A DNA stretch of 64,000 nucleotides from Sipunculus nudus (Eukaryota; Annelida; Sipuncula; Golfingiida; Sipunculidae): positions 25,845,479-25,909,478 of the forward strand of contig CM049321.1 of NCBI GenBank assembly GCA_026874595.1, written 5' to 3'. Positions 11,695 through 24,189 of this stretch are shown in pieces. The notes below the pieces were generated by a model, which saw nothing but the letters and a program-made list of their open reading frames with translations, made no database searches and was not told the DNA's origin. The position numbers and the translations under genes were made by a program. Each line of letters opens with the position of its first letter. The first letter of the stretch is position 1.

Positions 11695-12850
11695 CTCACA
11701 TAATCTGCACGATGTTACGGAGAACTAGCTTATCATAGTGCATGCATGTAGTCTAAAAGGGCGAATTTTCACTAATCCTCGCTTCTCTTCGTATATCAGG
11801 CGACTAGGCCTTCAGCGTCAACATGTTAACTAAAGCGGTGATATGTCGGTGTTTATTTAGTGTCAGTAACCTAACTCACATCCGTAAATTGTTACTTGGA
11901 GGTGGTATATATGATACTACTTACCTCCCTTTTCAGTCCCTGGTAAAAAGCCATTTTGTATACGTAGAGCCAAGAGTTCAGCTTACTCAGAGGGAAGGTT
12001 AATATTGTGTGGTCCCTGAGACCACATTATAAGAAACTTTAAAACAAAATCCTCTTTATTCGGTGCAGCCATGTGTATAGAACATAAAACTTTCCCAGAA
12101 TCAATCTTCCGGAATAATCCCCCCCCCCCCCCCCCCATTCCGAATCAGTTTTCCCAGAATCGGTCTTCCCGGAATTAACCAGAGCAATCATTTAAATCCG
12201 AATATATCTGAAACTGTAACCCACAGTCACGTCAATACTTGATGAACCTAATTGTTAAACTATCTTGTATTCCTGAATCTTTTATAAGATTGTGCTCCCC
12301 TGTGTTTGAAGCAATATAATCATACACAAATTAGGTCATCAAGTGTGATATATCCCTTTGGCCAAATCTCATGGAGTGCGTAACAGTAGCGTTAGCATTG
12401 CACTATGAACAAGAGGTGCCTGATAAATTCATTTTTAAAGACGAAAGAATATTGTTAAGTAGAAAGTAACATTTCACTTGCTGGGCAATGCAGAAATAGT
12501 AAATAGATACATGAAGTTTTCAATCAACTGGTTTCTATACCTTATTTACGGTAAGAAAAATACCCACAGAAATGCCGATTTATAGAGTTTATTTTTTTTT
12601 AAATCCACAGGATACGCTTGATACGCCCCCTCGTTATGCTTTGCTCTGACAAAGCTTTTACTGCCCCCCCCCCCCCCCCCACACTTTGCTGAGGCTACGG
12701 CCCTGAGATTCTGTTCAGTGTTCTGGTCGATAAATGTTTATAGGTATTTATAAATGTTAATAGGTGTTTATAAATGTTTATTGGTGGTTATAAATGTTTT
12801 ATAGGTGTTTCCTTCAGGCATAATGAGATGTCTCGTGTAAAAAAGACATG
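11695..12850 (+). repeat. Diverged segmental repeat, copy A
   Basis: Colinear with copies B (18840-22510) and C (22511-24830). Shared landmarks are ACATAATCTGCACGA, TGTTACTTGGAGG, TTTTCAGTCCCTGGT, ATAAGAAACTTTAA, CCCGGAATTAACCAGAGCAATC, TAAGATTGTGCTCCCCTGTG and GTAACAGTAGCG. It contains two poly(C) runs (about 12119-12136 and 12662-12680). It is useful because it shows the empty target site (TTGTTACTTGGAGGTGGTA near 11890-11908) of the hAT-like element found in copy B. No coding sequence is visible. Confidence 0.8.
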
Positions 12851-13384
12851 GCATGTTTTGAACAACAGTATATATACACATGGATAACCAGAGGAAAACT
12901 GTGGTCAGTACATAACATATGCCCTATTTATATATTTTTGTATATTCGGATCCATAGTTGGACCATTTAACACTTTGACATGCCCAAAGTTCGCCGTCTG
13001 TATTTAAATGTATTGCATTTCAACCTTACGCCTTGCGAACACAGCCCAATGTTATTTCTGGGAAAATTGGCAGACGGCCAGTTTAGGGAATGTTTATGTA
13101 CACTCCAGTAATGATTTTCTTTTATGTACGAATACAGGTGCCATTTGTCACTCGTTCGCATGGAAAATATGTGAGCACGTTCATTTTAGCTGAGATTTAG
13201 GTGTCAGCAGCTCCATATCTGATGCGGGTGCGATGTTTCCTCCATTTCCATCGAATGTACGAAATACGGTAGGTATAATTATCTGCTTCCTCAGACGTGA
13301 TGTTTAGTCAGAAATCTGTAAACAGTAAAATTAATCTGACCAGTCTTATTGACACGTACCAATCAGGTTTAAGGCAATTGTTTT

Positions 13385-13800
13385 GCTCAGCTGACTGTAA
13401 GTCAATTGAGGTATAGGCCTAGGAATGGCGTTTTGTCCGTCGTCCGTCCGGGCATCAGGCCGTCAGGCCGTCAAGCCGTCCCGCCGTCCGTTAGCAGGGC
13501 ACAAATCGTAAGTGCTGGTCCTCGAAACTTCTAAGTGAATATCCAGGAAGGTCAATAAAAAATCCCTTGGAAACCTAAAATTAGGTTGCTGCGACCTTTA
13601 TCCTCCGAGCTATGGGGTTCGAAAGTACCCCCCAGAACAATAAAAAAAATTTCATACAAAACCTTAAGCATCTTGATGATTCATGCATGGATTGTCATGA
13701 ACCTTGCCTAAAAAATTGACCATGGCTAGTTTTGTCAGTTCCCGAAAAGTGGTGGCGCCACTTGTATTTTTTGCTATTTTAACGAATATTTTTTTTCTAT
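13385..13800 (-). repeat. Single inverted copy of the GGACGG-tailed repeat
   Basis: Read on the minus strand, it contains GTGGCGCCACC-like sequence (about 13750), CCTAATTTTAGGTTTCCAAG (about 13575), an acgatttgtgccctgct box (about 13500), GGACGG repeats (13430-13490) and a terminal stem-loop at 13385-13410 followed by AAAA. This is the same order as one unit of the array at 28100-29335. Confidence 0.7.
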
Positions 13801-16324
13801 TTTTACTATAAAATGACAACAACCATGTCAGTTTCTCAGCTGTGATTACCTCTAGTGTCCCAAATCCTGTTTTTTTTTATCACAAGTGGGTGCCCTATAG
13901 TTACCACCCTGTCTGTCTGTTTGTCTGTTTGTCTAGCTGTCTGTCTGTCCATCTATCCGTCCACAAAATTTATTTCCAGATGATAGCTCCAGGTTGGATT
14001 ATCACATTGATTTCAAACTTGACTTAAATATACATATATATATAAATGGTATTTTTGTGATTCATGCAGTCAATATTTTATATGTTCCAAGGAAACTGCC
14101 TTTATATGCTTCATACAGATCTAATATATTTCATTTTTTTCAAAAATATGAAGGAGAGGCAACACACTCCCAAAATCTCCATGCATAAAACGCCAATTAA
14201 GCATGAATTGTTTATTGATTTATGAAAGGTATTTGGTACATGAAAGTTACACAAATGCTTATAAATATGGTCTGTCCCTTTGATATTCAGTGTATGGGTG
14301 TGTGTTGTGCCCTTGTCTGACAGCAGCTGGTCCAAAGCACTTGTATGAAGTAAAATTTATTAATTTATAGTAAAGTATATTATTTTAGCATATGTATTAT
14401 ACACTTTGTATTCTGAGGAGTCTCAAGAATTAAGTACATTGTTAAAACTCCATAATAACTAAAAGAAACGAAAATGTAAGCTGAAACAAGGTATATGCAA
14501 TAAAAGGACTTCCAATTCCATATTGTATATATATTTGCTTTTTCCACTGCATTTCAGTCATCTTTAAATTCTTCAACTGACATGTCATGTTATAGTAAAA
14601 TGTTTATTTACTGAAAATGGTCTGCTTTATTTGTGAAGTTCAGATATATACATATATGCCAGTAGCATAATTAATATATAAATAATTTCTGCACATGTCA
14701 GGAGATGACATTGTAAAATCCATGAAAAGCTACCATACAAAAAACTCTGTAATAATCATACTTTTTTCAAGTTCTTTCACACTTATATATTAATCCTAGA
14801 CCATGAAAGCCATAACCATCTTCAAAAGAAGGCTAATAATATATTACGCATTAACAGTGACAATTAACAGGGTAAACAGTTATGTTTACAAGTTTTGCAT
14901 TATAATATATGATCCCCAAAAGCTATATTATCATTTATATTTACCATCCCATAACCCAAGAGTCAAAGACATTTTTGTAATTTTGAATTATGTATAACAA
15001 AAATCTTGTCCAGCAGTTTTGCATGCTGAACTTTGAACATTAACGTGAAACATTAAGTGAAACATTTCCGCTTTGTCCATGACAGGGTCAGAGAGTTATC
15101 AGTATTAATTATTTGCTTAGTGATTAGTGTAGATTATTATTATGAAATACAGAAATATTAAAGCATTATCTGGACTAAATGAAATTATGGCTTGAAACAC
15201 TGGGCTTCAACATAACAGTATTATAATAAACTGTTATTACACAGGAATCAGGACTACGAAATTTGAGATAGTTATAAAGAAGCATTTCGAGTAAAAACAA
15301 AAAACAAAAACGTTTATCTAAATATTCATGATTAATAAATGGTTACTAAACTTCATATCAAAGTGTTGACAAAGACATTTCTACATATAAATATGTTAAA
15401 TGTGAAGCACCGTCACGTATCCACTTGAATACTTCACCAGTGTGACTCTGTGAGCCACATGGAATGAGCGAATGCACAAGTACCTGTATTTGTTACATTT
15501 TGTTTCAAAAGGCAAGCACAAAAGCTCTAACCTACTTAGGAGCAATGTGTAACACTCATAAAGGGTGCCATTTTCAATGGGAGGGCGTCCACTGAAATTA
15601 TTAATAGATATAAAGAAAGGGTTGGAACGTGACGTTCCGCCATGTCTGCCTTGCACATGTCTGGTCAAGGAACGTGTTTTGGTAATGGTGACCTTTGACC
15701 CTGACTTGCATGCATTGCCAGTCGCGAGATGCTGAAATAGTCTATTAGTTTATGGATTATAATTCTGCTTTGGATAGACAGATTGATTTCAAACTTGATT
15801 TATTAATGACCCACCAGTTAAGTAAATTCATCTAGATCTTCCGGTTCTTTTGATCAAAATTGAAGGTCACAGGAGCCACATCTTTATAAAGATTGTGCAC
15901 TGTAAATCAAACATTTCATCCCAAACTTTCCATATTTCACACATGGCTTTCTTGCCTAAAGTTAGGAAATCTGTAGATTTTGAGGATACCTGGTCAGAGG
16001 TCAAGGTCACTTTTTTAAAAGATTATTACAATAATCTAAATGCTCCAAGTTCAAGGATAATAAGTTCTAAAGTTTTTTGTCACTAGGTCGTTGGTTAAGG
16101 TTACAGGACTGTCATCCTGAAAAAATTTTTTTTAAATATCCTTATAGACAAATTCAGCTAAGCGTCGAGACCCATGGTTCCCTAGTTAATTAATAGAGAG
16201 AAAAATTGTAAAATAAATGTTTTTACTTAATTGTTCGTTATATTTGATAATTTCACCATTAGAAAGCCTTGTATAATGAGGTTGCATTCTCTACATCAGC
16301 CACATACTGCCATTTATATACACA
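13801..16324. other. Intergenic, no gene seen
   Basis: AT-rich. It holds a TCTG/TTTG simple repeat (about 13906-13965) and isolated GGTGACCTTTGACC-type fragments near 15690 and 16000 that match the array families. No open frame here looks coding. Confidence 0.5.
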
Positions 16325-16325
16325 C

Positions 16326-16412
<87 letters not shown>
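16325..16412. repeat. (AT)n microsatellite
   Basis: A nearly pure AT tract with one GTATAT interruption, about 250 bp upstream of the BTB coding exon. Confidence 0.95.
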
Positions 16413-16414
<2 letters not shown>

Positions 16415-16659
16415 CTCACGCTCGCGAAACGTTTCATCAGTGCCATTCCTCATAGCAGATTTCATTACCTGTTATTTCGGTGTTTAATATCTGGTTTATT
16501 AATAAGATCTGTGTACTTGGTTTTCAATTATTTTTTATGGTTATCATTGAAGATATAAAAATAAATTCTTTATTTCAAAATAGTTTGCTTTTAATGATCT
16601 CCATCAATATAAAACAATATATTTTGACAAAGTTAATATCTTTATTGCTTATACTTCAG

Positions 16660-18714
16660 GAACACGCAAAGAAGCATGTACGACCAAATTCTCCTGCTGG
16701 CAGAACAGGGGAAAAGAATAATCTAAAGGTGCTCCTGCGTCAGCAGTACGACAACTCTGAACACTGTGATGCCCTCCTTAAGGTTGGCAAAGAAAGTGCT
16801 TCAGCACATCGGTGTGTACTGGCCGCCATGAGCCCGTACTTTCGCAAGATTTTTCCAAAGGATGGCAGGTCTGGACCAAAAGAAGTGAACCTCTCCGATA
16901 ACATACAATCCATTCGACCGGTAATATCAGTCTTGGAGTTCATCTACCACGGTGAGATTCAGATAGAGAGAAGCAATGTAAAAGGTCTTTTCCAAGCAGC
17001 CCATTTGTTCAAGATTCGAAGTTTAGAAGAATCATGCGTGCATTTCTTACTTCAGAAATTAAGTGCGGGTTCCTCTTTGTGGATCTGGGTGGTCGGATAT
17101 GATCTTTCAATCGTGGAAGTTGAAGACATATCAAAGAACGTTGTTCTTAGCCGGTTTCACGACACGCTGATTACAAGAAACGAAGCACTGGAAATACCAT
17201 CAAATCATCTGTTGTACCTCCTGAAAGAAGGACTTGCTAGGTTTTGTTCAAAGGCCAAACTGGAGAACTTCTTACAACAGTGGTATCTAAAGGATAAACC
17301 AGGTAGGGAAAGCTCCATTTCTGACATTCGGATAGCCGCAGGTCTACCTTTTGGTCCAGACTCTCCACTGATCCCAGAAACTGATTGTAACACTGAAAGG
17401 GCTGAAAATTGTGCAGACATTTCTCATAGCACCAAAATGGAGGTTATTGTCTATGCCAATGAGAGAAAGAACGTACATCTCATCTACCGGCCTGACAAAA
17501 AGACATGGCTGACACTTGGAATTCCGACGCGGTATACTGACCTGTATGTCTACTTAGTGCCCACTGCATTTGGGATCGGGCCATCCGCAGAGTGGGTGTG
17601 TTTTTTAGCTAGTAGCGGTATAAAATTAATCAACAATACCACCAAGCAGGTGATTGCTGTTTCAGTTAATGACCAAAACCCTGATTCTGATTTAGATTAT
17701 TCAGGCAAAACCTTTGGTATTTATGGCTTTGATGGTCATTTGTGCATTTTAAGACAGCATGTTTACTTTGCTGATGACCCGGCAGAAATGGCTAAAACAA
17801 CAGGAAAAATGACTACAAGCAGCAAGGGTTCGTCAGCTATATACCCTAAAAGGCAAAAGAAGATGTGGAAATTCAGCTTTGAACGTTTTAATATACAAAA
17901 ACGTAGCTGGGAGCATATTTGTGAGAGTGGAGCAGAGCCAGGAGACTATTGTATAAAGATCAGGAGTGTAGAAAGAGTTGACGGGTCATTATACATTGTT
18001 TGTGTTAGAGACGTGTCAAAACTTCAGATATGGCTTTTGACGTCTGGGGGCAAATTGGAGCGCTTGGCAAGTCCTCCTGCTAAGATTCCTTTGAGCAAAC
18101 AACTGGCTAACATCAAACTTGAGGAACGTTTTTTAATTCTGAGCACCAATGATCAGTTGCTGATAAAGCTAAAGAAAAACGCACTGGCATACAAGATCCA
18201 TGAGAACACATGGGAGATAAAACCATTCCCTAGGGATCTTCCACCACAATCTCAGCGGGAAATCATAAAGACTCACTATGGCAGAAATGGAAACATTTAC
18301 CTGTTTTACAAACCATGCAGGTCCACATATTTAGAAGCAGGAATATACAACCCTTTCAAACATCAGCTCACGGATGTCCCGCCCGTGCCGTCTTATTTCC
18401 AGCCAACCAAGACGTCTAGTGTCTTTGTGAGAAGCTGTTTTCTGGATCGTCTTGAAGAGGCAACTTGCGAGGACTCCTTAGACGAATGCTTGTTAGGCCA
18501 AAGCGAGACCAATAGGATTCTCAATGCATACAAACGGCGGTGGAGGCAGGAGGCTCTGGATGCCGTATCGCTCGGGGAAGAAGAGTATGATGATGCTGAT
18601 ATGTTTGGATGTGAGGAGGACACAGAAAAAGAAGAAAATGCTGACGCAGCTTTCAATGATATTATGGCCAGAGAGTCGAAAACATGGCTTTCCGGCATCC
18701 CACAATTTCTATAA
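16660..18714 (+). CDS. BTB/BACK/kelch-like protein, large 3' coding exon
   Basis: The exon encodes 684 residues in phase 0 and ends with TAA at 18712-18714. A polypyrimidine tract and CAG at 16640-16659 form a good acceptor. The open frame runs upstream to 16480, but those 60 residues are AT-rich, hydrophobic and intron-like. The first in-exon Met (residue 57) lies inside the BTB core, so the true start must be in an upstream exon that I could not find. Residues 33-140 form a BTB domain (DALLKVG at 37-43, HRCVLAAMSPYF at 50-61, LEFIYHGEI at 92-100). Residues about 145-235 resemble BACK. The rest up to about 600 fits a diverged beta-propeller with KKTWLTLG, KKMWKFSFERFN and SWEHICES blades. 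The C-terminus is acidic (about 625-665). Proteins of this build usually act as cullin-3 adaptors or cytoskeletal scaffolds; the substrate is unknown. A dead paralogue lies at 1-1210. No AATAAA is visible just downstream. Confidence 0.85.
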   Translation, partial: EHAKKHVRPNSPAGRTGEKNNLKVLLRQQYDNSEHCDALLKVGKESASAHRCVLAAMSPYFRKIFPKDGRSGPKEVNLSDNIQSIRPVISVLEFIYHGEIQIERSNVKGLFQAAHLFKIRSLEESCVHFLLQKLSAGSSLWIWVVGYDLSIVEVEDISKNVVLSRFHDTLITRNEALEIPSNHLLYLLKEGLARFCSKAKLENFLQQWYLKDKPGRESSISDIRIAAGLPFGPDSPLIPETDCNTERAENCADISHSTKMEVIVYANERKNVHLIYRPDKKTWLTLGIPTRYTDLYVYLVPTAFGIGPSAEWVCFLASSGIKLINNTTKQVIAVSVNDQNPDSDLDYSGKTFGIYGFDGHLCILRQHVYFADDPAEMAKTTGKMTTSSKGSSAIYPKRQKKMWKFSFERFNIQKRSWEHICESGAEPGDYCIKIRSVERVDGSLYIVCVRDVSKLQIWLLTSGGKLERLASPPAKIPLSKQLANIKLEERFLILSTNDQLLIKLKKNALAYKIHENTWEIKPFPRDLPPQSQREIIKTHYGRNGNIYLFYKPCRSTYLEAGIYNPFKHQLTDVPPVPSYFQPTKTSSVFVRSCFLDRLEEATCEDSLDECLLGQSETNRILNAYKRRWRQEALDAVSLGEEEYDDADMFGCEEDTEKEENADAAFNDIMARESKTWLSGIPQFL

Positions 18715-19225
18715 AAGTTATTATAAATATGCTTATTGCAGTTAAAACTTTATTCACAATGATCGACCAACCAACAAGGAGTGTATAGGAACCATGACTC
18801 AATAAGACTGAGCCTTGTATTTTGTATGTGGAGCTGAGAGAACGTGTAATGGAAATCCTGTCGTAAGCTCACAAGCCATTCTGATTATAAAGGTCACCAG
18901 AAAATCTTTTTTTGTGACAGGGCCGTTTAAACCTAACCTGGCTTAACTCCAGTTTTCCCAGAATCTACCCAGGACTTCCAAAATCTTGCTTAACTCCGGT
19001 TTTCCCAGAATCAACTGTGATCCTAAACCTGGCTTCACGCCGGTTTTCCCTGAATCAACTCAAGTGTTCAACAGCTTGGCTTAACTCCAGCTATCCGAGA
19101 ATCAACCAAAGTGTGTCATGAAGTTGCTTAACGCAAGTTACCCTAGAATCATCAAAGGTTTTTCCTTATCCAAAAGTCGAGAGTTAAATCCCCGGTCCGT
19201 GGGAGATTCAGTGTTTGTATAATTC

Positions 19226-19266
<41 letters not shown>

Positions 19267-20064
19267 CTATGACTGCGTATACATATATTAAAAACATATC
19301 ATTATACACAGAACAGACCAAGTGATACAAGTTATCACATGATATTCGATGTAGGCAGAATTATGTCCTCGACAAGAATTTTAGTGAGATTTGGATATAG
19401 ATCAGTACAGGATTTTCTTTTTTCTTCTATCAAATTTAGAAGGCCACATGTCCTTAATTTTTTTCATCATAATGATCTGGAGTGTAATGATCGCAAGAGG
19501 TCAAGGTCTTGACATATAATGACATTATTATGTAGTTTTTATGTTGTTCTATAATGGTTAGATGCTTAGACCATTTATCTATTTATAGTTGCTCGAATTT
19601 TAGAGAGAGAGAATGCCATTGCAGATTGTTTATGAATGTAAGAGATAGTACATTACAATCAGTAAGAGTAATGAAAAAAGTGTTTATAACAAATATTTGT
19701 CAGCTCCAAGCTACAATTTGTGAGTTGCTTAAAGAAGCATTAAATAGCTGTTGCTTTACGCCCTTGGGAATATTAGTAAAATACATAAATTTATGAAACG
19801 GTAAGGGGTGCTACTAGAAGAGTAGAGGCATTCGGTTAGGACAGTTAATAATGTTAAAAAGATTCATGGTTACATAGTCTGTACGAAGTTATGTAGAACC
19901 ATGCAGCTGTGTTGAATCTTCATGGCGAATATTTCACCCATATATATGCTCGCTTCTTTGAAAATAAACAGGCTACAACTTCAACATCATAACTGAAGCG
20001 GTCATTATGTCGATGTTTTTAGTGTCAACAACTAAACACTCATTCGCAAATTGTTACTTGGAGG

Positions 20065-21825
20065 CAGACTTGGGTCCAAATACTTTTAAAGTAATCGATT
20101 ACAAATACAATTACTTTTAAAAGTAATCGATTACAATTACAATTACTTTTTTTAGAAAAGTAATCGCAATTACTTTTGCAATTACTTTTTTGTTAAGGAG
20201 CATTTACCTTATGCAAGAACAGCAACTGGATTAGAGATTGGTTTGAGCTCTTAACATTTTTATAATAGTCAAAACAAATTTAATAAAGGCACAACCAACA
20301 CAATCTATATTATAACATGAATGCAGTAGGATATGTAGGCCTACAAAGAGTCATTGTTAAGTGGTAATGCCATATTAAATTTAACATATCATAGTCACCA
20401 CAAAACGGATCCAGATAGTGGTATATCAATTAATCTTGTTGTAAGAAAAAAGAAAATAAATCAACAAAACATTTTTAGAGACACAGACGTGTGGCTTGGG
20501 GCTACCACTAAACGGATATAAACTGGGCCAATTCAATGAAGGTATGATAAAAAAATTAATGAAAAAAATAAATAGTTAAACATTATCATGTAGACAAACT
20601 TTTTTTTTGGTGGAGGTAAACGCCTCCATTTTTTAATGCTGACTTAACTAATTCTTAACTAAGTATGTACATCTGCAGAGTTTCCATTTCGGTTTGGGAC
20701 TACTTGACAGGGCGGTAGCACTCGCTTCCTATCATTTTTATATCCTGGTGTCACCCAGGCCCGGTGTCTACTGCATCTGCGGGTCCTGGGTGTGTAATCA
20801 TCCCCATTGCTGGGTCATTACACCGAGGAACCCCCCAAAGACGCACTCGTATGTGATTGATACACGACTGTAGGGCACAGCCTTCCCATTAAGCCTGCAG
20901 AGCGCTCACCCTGAGATGGGGCCGACCGTGAAAAACCACACCGCCTTGGCTGAGATTCGAACCCACGATCTCCCGGCTTAGAGTCCTGCGCTCTACCCCT
21001 GAGCCACAGAAGCCGGTCATGTAGACATGACGGATATATGTGGCTTTTGGTTACCACTAAACGGATAGAACCCGTGACACAGCAGTTCCTGTATGTTTAT
21101 TTACAAAAAAATTCAGATGAACCTTTGCATATCCGTTGTTTGCAATTAAATTGTCATGCACTTTGGTGAACTGCACGAGTCAATAAAAATACAATTTATA
21201 ATATTGTTATGCTTATGCGACACCTTTTGTTAGACTGATTCAACCTTTTTTGATCTTGTGTCTTACATGGGGTTTATTGAATAATATATCATTAGTTAAA
21301 AGCATTAAAATTTATCATAATGTTGAGTTGAATCAGCAAGACAGTATAATATTATTAAGATTATAATCAAAACTGTGTGGGGTTAACCTGAAATTAGGTT
21401 CAGGGTATCCCCAGGAATAACTTGAAAGTGATTTCAGGTAACCGGGGTCACCCGAAGTCTTTACATTGGGATAGCTTTGATGGGAAACTTTTTTTATTCA
21501 GTCAAAATTAACTAGTAGCCTGAGATAATAAAAATATTATTTAAAGTGCATATGTGCCTCTGAGGTACATAAGGAACCACCATGGGAAATTGGTTAATAG
21601 CCAAATATGCTTATTATATTTGACAATGGAATTACTCATATGAGACAAATATACCCAAAGTAATTGAAAAGTAATTATTCAAACAATTACTTTTCAAAAG
21701 TAATCGATTACAATTACAATTACTTTCAAGGATTATAAAATGTAATCGATTACAATTACAATAACTTTAAAAAGTAATTGTAATTACAATTACTTCAAAT
21801 ACAATTACTTTTGGACCCAACTCTG
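20065..21825. mobile_element. hAT-like non-autonomous DNA transposon
   Basis: The ends are inverted: CAGACTTGGGTCCAAATAC at 20065 and, read inward from 21825, CAGAGTTGGGTCCAAAAGTA. Both are followed by subterminal repeats of AAAGTAATCGATTACAATTA. The element is flanked by an 8-bp duplication, CTTGGAGG (20057-20064) and CTTGTAGG (21826-21833), with 7 of 8 bases matching. Eight bases is the size hAT elements make. Copies A (near 11897) and C (near 24134) of the host segment carry only one version of this site with no insert. No transposase frame is present, and a SINE is nested inside. Confidence 0.85.
20597..21016 (-). mobile_element. tRNA-derived SINE with poly(A) tail and 11-bp target duplication
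   Basis: On the minus strand the 5' head (21016 down to about 20940) resembles a tRNA. It has an A box TGGCTCAGGGGTAGAGCG and a B box GGTTCGAATCT, the RNA polymerase III internal promoter. An unrelated body of about 340 bp follows, ending in a run of A at about 20599-20607. The direct repeat TCATGTAGACA flanks it at 20586-20596 and 21017-21027, as expected for LINE-driven retrotransposition. The anticodon stem does not pair well, so this is not a working tRNA gene. It lies inside the hAT-like element and is therefore younger than it. Confidence 0.9.
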
Positions 21826-22510
21826 CTTGTAGGTAGTTAATATAATATAACTTACATCCCATTTCAGGCCCTGGTTAAAATTCAATATACATACATAGAG
21901 ATAAGAGTTCCAAGTTATACAGAAAGAAGGCTAATATTGTGTGGCCCCCGAGCCCACTTTATAAGAAACCTTAAGACAAACAAGTAGTTTTGTGTTGCCG
22001 TTTTATTTAAAGAAAATAAAATTTTCCCTGAATAATATTTCCCGGAATTAACCAGAGCAATCGAATATATCGTAATGTATTATCCACAATCTCGTCAACA
22101 AAGGATTAACCTAATTGTTTAACTCATATGTTCCTAAAATATTTATAAGATTGTGCTCCCCTGTGTTTCAAGCAATATTATCATACACAAGTGAGGTCCC
22201 CGCGGCTAAACCTCATTTAGATGAGTGCGTGACAGTAGCGTAGGCATACACAATGAACCTGAAGTTCCTTAAATTTTTTTTTAGATTCCTTGATAAAGAT
22301 AAAAGAATATTGTTAAGAGGAAAGTGACGTTTCACATACTGTGTACAACAGAAATAGTAAACAGATACATGACGTATTTTAATAAAACGGTTTCAATACC
22401 TTACATATACGGTAAGGTCTTTCTGTCCGTGCTGGACAGTAAGTGCTGACAGATATTTGTATGCGTTTCCCTCATGTATAATGTAATCATGGCACAGGAT
22501 GTAGATCTGA

Positions 22511-23931
22511 AAGAATGTGTTTTGGAATTACTTACCTAAGCTTTTAAGCCATTCTGAGAATACTTTTAACCAGAGGAGCGATTTTTTTTATGACAGGGCC
22601 ATGTAAAAACAACCTGGCTCAACTCCAGTTTTTCCCGGAATCAACCTATGTGTGCCATAACGTGGCTTAACTCAAATTATCCCAGAATCACCTAGGGTTT
22701 TTCTTATTCACACTAGCGAGCTGAATCTCATTTGTTAGTGGGGGATTTTGCTTAATTCCTGCTCTCTCTCTCTCTCTGTTTCTCTGTCTTTCTCTCTCCA
22801 TTTCTTTGACTGTGAATCCATTCATTATGATTTATTATTATACACAGAACATACCAAGGAAAGGTATTACATACAAGTGATTCACACGAAATTCGATGTA
22901 GGCTGAATTATGTCCTCGATAGGAATTTGATTGAGATTTGGACCTAGATCGGTACAGAGGTATCTCTCTTTTTTTCAATTAAATTTAGAACAACTGTTTT
23001 AAATTATTTATATCATAATGATATGGATATTACAGAGTTTAATAATTGCAAGCCAATACCAAGGTCTTGTCATATTATGACGTTATTGTGTAGTTTGTAT
23101 CCTATTCTATGATGCTTAGACCATTTCTCTATTTATGTTTGATCGAATTGTAGAGATCGGCATTGCAGATTGTATGTGAACGTTATCGAGACTGCAGCTT
23201 ATAGAGGCTCAGTCTGTAGGAGGTCTTTACATTCAATGAGAGAGATAAAGCACACAAAATATGTTATCAGTACATACATGTATTTGAAAATAATTTAAAT
23301 GTAGTTTATGATAAATTGAAAACTTGATAATAAAAATGCATAAAACTTATATTACATATATACATTGTAATTACTGGCCAATATAGTTATAACGGCCAAA
23401 ATTGTAGTAAAAACGGCCCATATTGTAATTAATCCAACGCGGCAATATTTTAGTAAAAGTGATCCATATTATAATAATGGCCAATAATGCATTAAAAACT
23501 GTCAATATTGTGAACTGCTTATATTGTAATAAAGGGTATATAAATAGTATGGTAATAATGTAACCCTCTCTCATATTGTAACGTACCCATCCACTATTTT
23601 AACTGTCAGTGGACTGACCTATTAATAGGCATCCCCTATATAGTAAATAAGACTGTCCTGGGGAAAGGTGGGGAAAAAATCGCTTGTTCCAGCGGCCCAC
23701 TTTAAAGATGGCACTCACGTCTCTATGATATGTTAATGGTTAAACCGAAATCGACATAAGAGGAACTCTTTGGAGAGTTCCTGCCATAAATTGAAGAAAC
23801 TGTCAGTGGTGGCTCATCCGGTCGGGGGAGCTGATTATTATGAACAGTTGTAATGGTTACATAGTCGGTACGACGTTGATGTGTGTTCAACCATGCAGAT
23901 GTGTTTAAGCAAAAGGGCGAAACTTTCACAC

Positions 23932-24018
<87 letters not shown>

Positions 24019-24147
24019 TCGCTTCTCTTAATATAAGCCGGCTACTCGGTCGACATGTTACCTGAAGCGGTCGTTATGTCGGTGTCGGTAATTATGTCGG
24101 TGTTAACAACCCAACACACATTCGCAAATTATTACTTGGAAGGAATA

Positions 24148-24189
<42 letters not shown>

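Larger units (their letters stand above)
18840..22510 (+). repeat. Segmental repeat, copy B (interrupted by a hAT-like element)
   Basis: It begins with a GACAGGGCC box, then about five tandem units of about 60 bp containing TGGCTTAACTCCAGTTTTCCC and AGAATCAAC (18940-19150), then (CT)n at 19227-19260. The ACATAGTCTGTACGA to GTGACAGTAGCG block shared with copies A and C follows. It continues into copy C, so B and C form a head-to-tail tandem. Without the 20065-21833 insertion, B is about 1.9 kb. No gene is visible; the open frames at 19554-19796 and elsewhere lack coding features. Confidence 0.8.

Noticed and set aside
20818-21057. 79-residue minus-strand reading frame and a possible tRNA gene
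   Set aside because: The frame crosses a SINE. The tRNA-like head has A and B boxes but no proper anticodon stem or acceptor end, and the unit has a poly(A) tail and target duplication.
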